A stretch of 64,000 nt of DNA from Nectonema munidae (taxonomy: Eukaryota > Nematomorpha > Nectonematoida > Nectonematidae): NCBI GenBank assembly GCA_030549495.1, contig JAUIRK010001046.1, positions 203,501-267,500 on the forward strand, given 5' to 3'. Positions 58,501 to 64,000 of this stretch are shown here, one piece after another. The notes under the pieces were generated by a model. The model saw only the letters and a program-made list of their open reading frames with translations, had not been told where the DNA came from and ran no database searches. How positions within the stretch are numbered: position 1 is the stretch's first letter; every line of letters begins with the position of its first letter. Position numbers and translations under genes: made by a program.

Positions 58501-61500
58501 ACAACATGATTGAAACCTTTCTTATTTTATTTTAAAAAGAATTTCATGCGAAATGATGAAATAAATCAAAATTATATAGTCTCCTAGCCTGCCTGCTAAA
58601 TATTCAACTTTTTCCTTAACATTGGACTCATCTCTCATATTTCCACAAATACATCTTCAACTTCATAACGAATAGTTTTAACGCCATCAATCTACTTTCA
58701 ACTTGTATAAACCCCTTGAAATGTTCATAACCTGAAGTGTTTTTTTAATAAAATTAAGGGGTAAACTTTTTTTACTACGCAATTACTTTGTAAAGGAACA
58801 AGGCTCACTTTATGAGTAAAAAGTTTTTGCAAAAATATTTTTAATACTTTTGAAGAAATAATTTAGGATGAGGTTAATTTTTGAATTCTATTGTTTTGGC
58901 TGGGTAAAAAGGTTATAGAAAATAATTTGAAAATCTTTTTGAAGACGATGTAAGAAAGACACTAAACTACAAATACAAACCAATAAAACACAATTTTAAT
59001 AAAGCATGTTGAAGAAAATAGATTATACTTTTTGTGTTGAAACATAAAGCACATGCATGTAGGATTCAGGACAGTTGGAGGCTAAAAAGAGAAAAGTTTA
59101 TGTCGCAATGATTAAAAATAGATGGCGTCAAAGTATGCATAAATGGAGTTGCAGTCTCCAAATTACAAATGCGTCGAGTCGTACCTGCAAAGTATTTTCC
59201 GCCTACACAACCCTGACAGCCATGTTGTTTAGTAGTTAATTTTAAATACAGCAAAACATCTAAATACTAAGTTTACTCCCTTCTTTTAAGAGGTGGTCGG
59301 TCAACGATTAGAATTTAGTATTTATCAACTTTTTTATAATTAACTATGATATTTTATCCAAAAGATTTCTTAAAAATAACAAGAAAAAGTGTGTAAACAA
59401 AATTATAAAAATTATTTATTTAAAAAATCAATAATAAGCGTTTGTTTCTTTTTTCCCTCAAATTCGAATGCTTTAATTTCGAGTTTATCTTCGTCTGAAG
59501 ATAAATGTACGCCACTTTATTATTGTTGTTGTTAGCCCCTAGAGCAGTGGTTCCCAACCTTTTTTATCCCGTTCCCCCTTTTTTAGTCACTTTTTTTTAC
59601 CTGTGGACCCCTACAACTGAATAGTTTGAGCCAACAAAATTAATCAAAGATTTTTATGCAAAAAATGATTCTAGTCATCTGATTAAATCGTATGCTTATT
59701 CATATGAAATCAGAGAAAGCGTAAAGCCTGACATAAAATATGAATAAAATTTTTTTCCAATTAAAATATAAATTTTTCAAAAATATCGTAACTAATAAAA
59801 AGGATATATAAAGATTCAAATTATGAAACTTTAAAAAAGGGAAGAAAATATTTATTTAAAAAAGCTCTAAATATATATATTTATATTGATTTGGAAAATA
59901 GAAGTATATTAAAGGAGATTCAGCATAAGTAGTTTGAAGTAGAATTTCCATAGACCCCTTGAAATTCTTCTATGGACCCCTAGAGGTCCATGGACCCCCG
60001 GTTGGGAACCACCGCCCTAGAGTATACTATCTTTATATGCTTATAATCTATCAGTTCGAAACAAGGCTTTGTTTAAACTGAGAGGGTATTTCCATAAAAG
60101 CAAATACTCTCAGGGAAAAGTGTAGAATTTTGTTACACTTTCGCAGCAGCGGCGATAAACCAGTATAATTTCAGCCAACCAAAAAAATGGCTAAGACATA
60201 TCGCTACTTTCATCATCCATTCGCTCTAATGAGCATGTCTTTGTCCTGGCGAGCCAAGGTCGACTTGAATTTGCAGCGACGTCTCCATCTTCCTTTCATT
60301 TCAGCATCTTCAGGTTCCTTTTCTTCATGTCTTCTTTAACAGCATCTTCCCATCTTTTTTTCGGTCTCCCTCTCCTCACTTGTCCAGTGATGTTTTCATC
60401 CCATAGTCTCTTCGTTAGTCTTTGTGGATCCATTCTCTCTAAGTGTCCTAGCCAGCGGAGTCTATGCTCTTCCAAATACTGCTCTATATCTTCCACCCCT
60501 GGCATTCTTCTAATCTCTTTTACTAGGCTAGCTCTTCGCTCGCCGGGGCGGGGCGGGGAGCAGGACATCGAGGGGGGGGGGGGGGGGGGCAGAGATACTA
60601 CTCGCTCTCCTGGGTGCACCAAAATGGGCTGTCCCTCGAATATTTTGATTCTGGTTTGGACCAGTCGAGGTGGATGGGTCACCACGACCGGGGTTGCTGG
60701 CAGGTGACGGACCAAAACCGGTTGGCCTTCTGATACCCTAATGAAAGACTGAACCAGTCTTCCAGGTGCGGGCACTACGGTGCCTGCCGTGAAAACCAGG
60801 TCCTCCAGGAAACCGCCTTCAGGGACACTGAAGGGCGGAGTCGCGGGGGTGGAGGTGTTGACAGCTGTGCTTCTTGGCGAACCGCCAGGGGAGGACGAGG
60901 GGGGGGGGTGTAGGATGGGATAAGAGGTACTCCCAATCCTGGTCATGCCGTATCGACGAACTCGCGGGGGGGTGGGGGGGGGCGGGGGGGGGCCGGGGGG
61001 CCCCCCCCCCCGGGGGGGGGGGGGGGGGGGGCGGGGGGGGGCCGGGGGGTTTGAGTTATCTGGGCCACCTCAGCTAGCGCTACTTGGATGATTCGTGGGT
61101 ATAAAAAGGGTTCCGCCCCTTCTGTGTTTGGAAAAGCTGGCTCGTTGTGGATACCAGGGCATTTCCGCTCGCCCCGTACCCACCAGCACAGGAATTGATA
61201 TTTAGGCCTGTCAGGCCCAGTGTGTTAAACGCCAGGCTGTACCCTAACGAGATGAGAGAAGATAGTGCGGCTAGCGCCCTTTCTTGGTATGTCATGTCCC
61301 GCCCTACGAACGGGGCATAATCGTTAGACAGGTAGGGGTGGCCGGAAAAGGTGGTGCCGCCTTCAACCAGCGCCACAGCGGGTTAAAGTCCCGCGGCAAG
61401 GGCCAGTGAATGAGGAGGGCACGCTCTAGAGTTGGTAAGAACCACACCTCCGATGGAGCAGGTGGGGTTTTCTCTTTACTTTCCTCTTTCTCTTCAGACC

Positions 61501-62231
61501 CCTCTGTCTGTGTGGCTCCACGAGATGGGAGGAGGTACTTCTTTTGGTTGCAGAGAGTCGCATCCTTCATGAATCCTCGCACACACATGCTCTCCTCGCC
61601 CCTTGTCCCTGCCAATTGGACCGAGGTTGCGCGCATGTCGTCTGCCCAAAACTCCCGGACTATTGTATTTCCGGCCCCCGTGTTAGAATAATTCACAGAG
61701 AATGGCACTCCTGGAAACCTAATCTTATTAGAGCGGGGCACAATTTGGTTTGCTGCCTCCGGTAGTGCAAACCCGCCACGAGCTATATGTTTCAAGCAGT
61801 TGATCTGCTCCCGACTAAAATCCCGGGCAAGGACCACAAATCTTCGGTTCTCAATGTCGTGCTGCACCTGGGCCGCGATGTTAGCTTCATCATCCCATCG
61901 CCTCACCAGAAATTCGGACGCACCCAACGGTAGCCAGTTGGTCGGTACAGGTCGTCCTGCTGCCGCCCCTTAACTCATAATCTGCCGCATCTCAGCTAAC
62001 ACCCACCCTTTCGCGTACATGGTGGAGTTATCATCGCGGGTCAAACTGATCAGCATATTGGAAGCTATCTTTAACCACACCGGGAGGAGCCCCGCTCTCC
62101 CCCCCTGACCCCCCCCCCCCCCCCCCGCTCTCCCCCCCCCCCCCCTCTTTTTTTTCCTCCCCTCCATAGAAGGGGGCCATGTGCCCCCCCCTTTTCCCCT
62201 TTTAGAAGTGACGGGCATAGGAGGCCCCCCC

Positions 62232-62266
<35 letters not shown>

Positions 62267-63973
62267 CCCCCCCCCCCCCCCCCTCTAAAATATTTTATAG
62301 ATTAGTATTATAAAAAACCAAAATTGTTGGGGGCGAATAGGCTTTTCATTTGAAAATGAAGTAGTCTATCTGGCACACTACAGGAATTTGGGAAAGGATA
62401 TTTAATTGATAGAGAAAACAAATGACTGAATGTTGAAGAGTTTTATATGAGTGAATGTAGTCTGAAGGAAAAGAGTCTACTAGACACCCTGCGATGTTTA
62501 TATGAAAAAAATGTGCCTGATTCAGGGGCGGACTTTCAAGCGTCTTTCAAAAAATCCTAAAAAATTCTTACTCCTCTCTTGTTCTTTCAAAAAATTCCTA
62601 CTCCTTTCTTGTCTATTCTATTTCATCCTTAATTAAGCCTTTAACCCCCGCCCTATTAAACTTAAAGTCAACAATGAATTAGGACTTATATATAACTCCT
62701 TCTTTCTCCCTTTAAATAGATGCGCACCATCTCCAAATTATGTGTAGAAAGGGGGTAAAGATATCAATTAACAATAAAAAAAATTGAAAATTTTATTGAA
62801 TGAGAAATGCATTCATTAATTTTCAGTTGTTCCTTCTTCCTAAAAAATGAAAAAATGCTTCATTGAAAATTTTTACATTGAATGTAAAAAAATCAATATC
62901 TGCACCTTTTTCTACTCCTTTGGATGTACGCTTCTCTTCTTTAGGACATATTATTATGAAGAGAAGCGAACAACAAAGATGTCAGAACAAGCCATGCACT
63001 GCCAGGTCAAGGACTTCAAGCTGTAGGATCACGTTGTGTGTTGGCTGTTTTTCTTCTTATCACACAAAAAAAGAGTTACTATAGTATTATCTCTTATTAT
63101 TCGTCATTTTTTCTTTCGTATTGTCAAATAAATTTAGAACAAAAAAAATTATTTTTGTAGAGTATTATGTGTATAGGACTATGCTCAAAAATTGAAATTT
63201 CATAGATAAAATCTCAAGACTTGAAATTTTGCGAGATAACGGGTTAAGGGCCATTTATACATGCGCGGGAATAAATTTAAAAATGACACAATATCGAATT
63301 TTGCAAAATTCCATGTAATTTGGCATTTATGTTGCAATGCAAATTGCCGCATAGCTTCCTACACATGTGGCGTTTCTTTATCTTATAGATATAAAAAATT
63401 TTGGTCAAAGTAATTGAATCGGACATTTTTCTTATTTAATTTGAAGATTAACGATAACCAGAGTTAGAATAACATTGGGTCTCAAAGTAACAATATAAAA
63501 ATGAAGAAATTTTTGAGTTATTTTTCCAAAATATCAACGAAAAAGGATGGGTTCAAAGAATATTTAAAAAATTTACCACAGGGACGGGTTGGGATAGCTG
63601 TTTTTCAATATAGGAGAAAATTCAAATGGCATATGATTTGCATAAAGTAGATTCGTTCAGTGTTCTATTCTGTGTATATTAAAAATAAGAAAATGATATA
63701 CAATTGATTTTAGTGAATAAACTTATTTTTGGACTCTTCTGAATACTTTGGTCAACGTTTTGCTTCATCTCTGTAAAACATCTCTTTTTTAGATTTTGTT
63801 CAAAGGATTCAGCGTGTAAAGCAATTGTCGAAATGTCCTACCAAGATATTGGCGGCTACACAGTCAAGTGTTCGTGGGGTAAAGAAAGTCCCGAATTTTT
63901 TCAACCGCCTCTACCATCCTTAAATGACTCCAGCGTTTCTAATTATTCAGCAAGCAGTGCAGCTTCTCTCATG
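46538..63973 (+). CDS. TIA1: TIA-1/TIAR/Rox8-type RNA-binding protein, three RRMs (continues past window)
   Basis: A nuclear and cytoplasmic RNA-binding protein that binds U-rich RNA, promotes U1 snRNP recruitment at weak 5' splice sites and nucleates stress granules. I joined exons at 46538-46564 (tentative), 46658-46689, 46738-46834, 50029-50124, 53456-53516, 56090-56177, 56232-56307, 57636-57849, 57913-57997 and 63793-63973. All are in phase, giving 319 codons. RRM1 has LYVGNL and [11 protein letters not shown]2 has IFVGDL and [11 protein letters not shown]3 has VYCGGI and KGFAFIKF. The linkers [10 protein letters not shown] and [11 protein letters not shown] and the post-RRM3 [10 protein letters not shown] are specific to this family. 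The Gln-rich C-terminal domain would lie beyond the window. The introns hold piggyBac, hAT, LINE and GC-rich insertions. Confidence 0.95.
46658..46689 (+). CDS. TIA1: TIA1 exon 2: residues before RRM1
   Basis: Reads [10 protein letters not shown] and the first two bases of Leu, completed by exon 3 to give TLYVGNL. Acceptor ctattag and donor GTAAGT. It corresponds to the '(Q)P(K/R)TLYVGNL' start of TIA-1 proteins. Confidence 0.82.
46738..46834 (+). CDS. TIA1: TIA1 exon 3: RRM1 first half
   Basis: Reads [20 protein letters not shown] then [12 protein letters not shown]. The RNP2 motif LYVGNL and 'SCKIIRE'-like strand match Rox8 closely. A 48-bp intron separates it from exon 2. Confidence 0.93.
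46835..47384. other. TIA1 intron 3, first part; nothing recognised
   Basis: AT-rich with no exon or repeat seen. Confidence 0.5.
47385..47522 (+). mobile_element. piggyBac-type MITE with intact TTAA ends
   Basis: TTAACCCATTAAGT and ACTTAATGGGTTAA bound a 138-bp unit. The inner right end TTCCCAAATGGGAACATTGG closely matches the end of the decayed piggyBac at 55.3 kb (CATTTGGGAACAATGAGG), so that family is a plausible source of the mobilising transposase. Confidence 0.85.
47523..50028. other. TIA1 intron 3, rest; no gene seen
   Basis: A repeat fragment near 47950-48010 (ACTGGACAGATGGTAGGGA) recalls 27.15 kb. A local tandem duplication, TTGTCTGTTTGATGATCTTG, lies at 49610-49680. Otherwise AT-rich. 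Confidence 0.4.
50029..50124 (+). CDS. TIA1: TIA1 exon 4: RRM1 second half
   Basis: Thirty-two codons in phase 0 at both ends: [20 protein letters not shown], then [10 protein letters not shown]. The RNP1 core is DPYCFIEF. A complete piggyBac element sits 86 bp downstream in the intron. Confidence 0.95.
50211..52518 (+). mobile_element. piggyBac-type transposon, 2.3 kb, near complete
   Basis: TTAACCCTCATCCGTACA at the left and TGTACGGATGAGGGTTAA at the right are 18-bp perfect inverted repeats including the TTAA targets. Subterminal repeats follow: CTGCTACAATTTGTAGT at 50231, CTACAATTTGTAGTAT at 50412 and ATACTACAAAATGTAGCAG at 52454. The transposase is on the plus strand, the same orientation as TIA1. 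The perfect termini suggest recent insertion. Confidence 0.95.
50671..52322 (+). pseudogene. piggyBac transposase with about three frameshifts
   Basis: N-terminal piece 50671-51309 is acidic ([10 protein letters not shown]). A second piece from 51291 has [13 protein letters not shown] (first Asp) and [18 protein letters not shown] (second Asp). A third (51874-52059) has [20 protein letters not shown] and [14 protein letters not shown]. The expected GVDxxD reads GVNLLD, so the key third Asp is Asn. The last piece (52056-52322) ends in [20 protein letters not shown], the family's zinc-binding tail. Frames change near 51.3, between 51.81 and 51.87, and near 52.06 kb, so no full transposase is made. 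Confidence 0.9.
52896..53030 (+). mobile_element. piggyBac-type MITE, copy 3 (decayed)
   Basis: Shares GGTTAACGAC, GATGTCTAATGTAAAGCAGA and AATAAACGCAGACGATT with the units at 11.5 and 11.9 kb. The left TTAA remains but the right end is eroded. A partial match (CACGCAGACGATTTCATTTT) also abuts the right TTAA of the 50.2-52.5 kb piggyBac. Confidence 0.7.
53456..53516 (+). CDS. TIA1: TIA1 exon 5: end of RRM1 and linker
   Basis: Reads [20 protein letters not shown] plus one base. 'KEIKVNWATSPG' is the family-specific end of RRM1. Acceptor gtgtttag and donor GTAAGT. A candidate piggyBac end starts about 24 bp after the exon. Confidence 0.92.
53540..55356 (-). mobile_element. piggyBac-type transposon, second family, decayed
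   Basis: Minus-strand translation shows [20 protein letters not shown] and RGKPVRF near 54760-54650 (first catalytic Asp), then a frame at 54472-54284 with [20 protein letters not shown], and at 54191-53922 [17 protein letters not shown]. This is a PGBD3-like subfamily, unlike the other two. The right boundary is CAAATGGGTTAA at 55345-55356. The left end is uncertain; TTAACCCCAG at 53540 is a candidate. Many stops and frameshifts. Confidence 0.75.
55357..56089. other. TIA1 intron, AT-rich, nothing recognised
   Basis: No exon or repeat seen. Confidence 0.5.
56090..56177 (+). CDS. TIA1: TIA1 exon 6: RRM2 start
   Basis: After joining: [18 protein letters not shown], then [14 protein letters not shown]2 is IFVGDL. 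Followed by a 54-bp intron. Splice signals are acceptor gtttag and donor GTATAA. Confidence 0.94.
56232..56307 (+). CDS. TIA1: TIA1 exon 7: RRM2 middle
   Basis: Reads [18 protein letters not shown], then VAFVNKE. RNP1 is KGYGFVAF. Acceptor atatag and donor GTATGA. Confidence 0.95.
56308..56800. other. TIA1 intron, nothing recognised
   Basis: AT-rich with no exon or repeat. Confidence 0.5.
56801..56938 (-). repeat. tRNA-derived SINE, family B, second copy
   Basis: Closely matches 10801-10928, including GAACTATGAAGAAAG and AGGCTTGATGCGGGATCGAA. The minus strand holds the B-box-like motif, here slightly mutated. Confidence 0.7.
56939..57635. other. TIA1 intron, nothing recognised
   Basis: AT-rich; an (AT)n run lies near 57593. 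Confidence 0.5.
57636..57849 (+). CDS. TIA1: TIA1 exon 8: RRM2 end, linker, RRM3 start
   Basis: Seventy-one codons including [29 protein letters not shown], a Ser/Lys linker with [10 protein letters not shown] (counterpart of 'FEDVVNQSSPKN'), and [14 protein letters not shown], where VYCGGI is RNP2 of RRM3. Ends CAG|GTTCTT, one base into Asp. Confidence 0.95.
57913..57997 (+). CDS. TIA1: TIA1 exon 9: RRM3 middle
   Basis: Reads [20 protein letters not shown], then KDKGFAFIK, with RNP1 KGFAFIKF completed by exon 10. A 63-bp intron precedes it. The following intron is about 5.8 kb and holds the LINE fragment, a hAT MITE and the GC-rich island. Confidence 0.95.
57998..59544. other. TIA1 intron 9, first part
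   Basis: 59040-59250 is less AT-rich, with a 62-codon minus-strand frame I cannot assign. No splice-flanked exon was recognised. Confidence 0.4.
59545..60014. mobile_element. hAT-type MITE, 470 bp, perfect 8-bp duplication
   Basis: Ends CAGTGGTTCCCAACC and GGTTGGGAACCACCG with flanks CCCTAGAG on both sides (59537-59544 and 60015-60022). Subterminal TGGACCCCTA motifs occur at both ends. The termini resemble the Charlie-like hAT group found across animals. A decayed relative is at 3702-4074. Confidence 0.92.
60180..60546 (-). mobile_element. Non-LTR retrotransposon 3' fragment (RT C-terminus)
   Basis: On the minus strand: [20 protein letters not shown] then [17 protein letters not shown], the characteristic C-terminal tail of LINE endonuclease-reverse transcriptase proteins. 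A short 3' untranslated tail follows to about 60180. The upstream part of the element is missing: the frame leaves LINE sequence at a poly-G run near 60571. 5'-truncated and inactive. Confidence 0.85.
60960..61048. repeat. Poly-G/poly-C low-complexity tract
   Basis: Almost pure G with a C9 block. Similar tracts occur at 60571-60589, 62101-62146 and 62226-62283. In a roughly 30% GC genome these are exceptional and may be consensus errors or real slippage-expanded tracts. Confidence 0.9.
62226..62283. repeat. Poly-C tract closing the GC-rich island
   Basis: Nearly 60 bp of C with two T interruptions. It marks the abrupt return to AT-rich repeat DNA at 62284. Confidence 0.95.
62300..62900 (-). 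repeat. Long dispersed repeat, copy 3, inverted
   Basis: 62340-62530 is the reverse complement of 43415-43640 (AGTCTACTAGACACCCTGCG, ATGAGTGAATGTAGTCTGAA). 62690-62900 is an inverted relative of 40770-41130 (GTCAACAATGAATTA, GATGCGCACCATCTC, CATTCATTAATTTTCAG). So one copy combines segments found apart in copies 1 and 2. Confidence 0.8.
62941..63246 (+). mobile_element. piggyBac 3' remnant: Cys-rich tail and TTAA end
   Basis: The frame around 62955-63084 reads [20 protein letters not shown] then [15 protein letters not shown], the pattern of the C-terminal zinc-binding domain of piggyBac transposases ('LCxxCFxxYHT'). About 160 bp later AACGGGTTAA could be its right terminus. The rest of the transposase is not present; the long repeat abuts it. 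Confidence 0.55.
63247..63792. other. End of TIA1 intron 9, nothing recognised
   Basis: AT-rich apart from GGGCCATTTATACATGCGCG at 63248, which resembles a transposon end but has no partner. Confidence 0.4.
63793..63973 (+). CDS. TIA1: TIA1 exon 10: RRM3 end and start of C-terminal domain (may run past the window)
   Basis: Reads [20 protein letters not shown], then [18 protein letters not shown] and a Ser-rich stretch ending SASSAASLM. 'VKCxWGKE' closes RRM3 in all TIA-1 proteins. A donor ATG|GTATTT is assumed at 63974. The frame is also open to the window end, so the exact exon end is uncertain. Confidence 0.9.
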
Positions 63974-64000
63974 GTATTTTACTTGTTCCTACACCTTATT

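Larger units (their letters stand above)
60547..62285 (-). mobile_element. GC-rich island; candidate virus-like fossil, broken
   Basis: About 1.7 kb of GC-rich sequence in an AT-rich intron, with long protein-like open stretches only on the minus strand. These are free of the low-complexity look of the neighbouring frames, and one is over 200 codons. The composition and globular-looking, Arg/Asp-rich stretches recall a nucleoprotein-like or Gag-like structural protein. I cannot assign a family with confidence; a negative-strand RNA virus nucleoprotein is one guess, a retroelement Gag another. It is broken in several places and cut by long C/G homopolymers, some of which may be assembly error. 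No LTRs were seen. Confidence 0.35.

Noticed and set aside
60296-60946. Single 216-codon minus-strand gene at 60.3-60.9 kb
   Set aside because: The C-terminal third is clearly a LINE reverse-transcriptase tail, while the rest is unrelated Pro-rich sequence joined across a poly-G tract. It is a chance fusion, not a gene.

Overview
This is a eukaryotic, intron-rich, very AT-rich window, most likely from an arthropod. A copepod such as a sea louse would fit, but no single sequence proves the taxon. It holds parts or all of three host genes, with exons that are small and scattered in introns of up to about 8 kb. Nearly all remaining recognisable sequence is DNA transposons (piggyBac, hAT, pogo/Tigger), their short non-autonomous derivatives, and tRNA-derived SINEs. 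I saw no CRISPR array, operon, rRNA gene or free-standing tRNA gene.

Left part, 10.4-36.0 kb, plus strand: ten exons of a Cys-loop ligand-gated anion channel of the glutamate-gated chloride channel / glycine receptor kind. The joined frame stays open for 416 codons. It shows the Cys-loop, the second loop-C cysteine pair, a PAR anion-selectivity motif before TM2, and four membrane segments. The signal-peptide exon was not found. The introns carry a Tigger element, a hAT transposase relic and several hAT and piggyBac MITEs.

Middle part, 36.2-44.5 kb, minus strand: a complete three-exon gene for RNA polymerase subunit RPB12/RPABC4 (POLR2K, 61 aa). Each exon is under 100 bases, so the gene is easy to miss. 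Its 8.1 kb first intron holds a 3 kb piggyBac, a 2.7 kb hAT unit with a perfect 8-bp target duplication, and two copies of one long repeat. One copy is split by the piggyBac and the other preserves the empty TTAA site. Its 3' end converges with that of the channel gene.

Right part, 46.5-64.0 kb, plus strand: a TIA-1/TIAR/Rox8-type RNA-binding protein with three RRMs. Ten exons are visible and the gene runs off the window. POLR2K and this gene are divergently arranged. Its introns contain a near-complete piggyBac (50.2-52.5 kb, matching TIRs and TTAA ends), a second piggyBac family on the minus strand (53.5-55.4 kb), a 470-bp hAT MITE, a LINE 3' fragment, and a strikingly GC-rich island (60.55-62.3 kb). 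That island has long C/G homopolymers and protein-like open stretches that may be a virus-like fossil.
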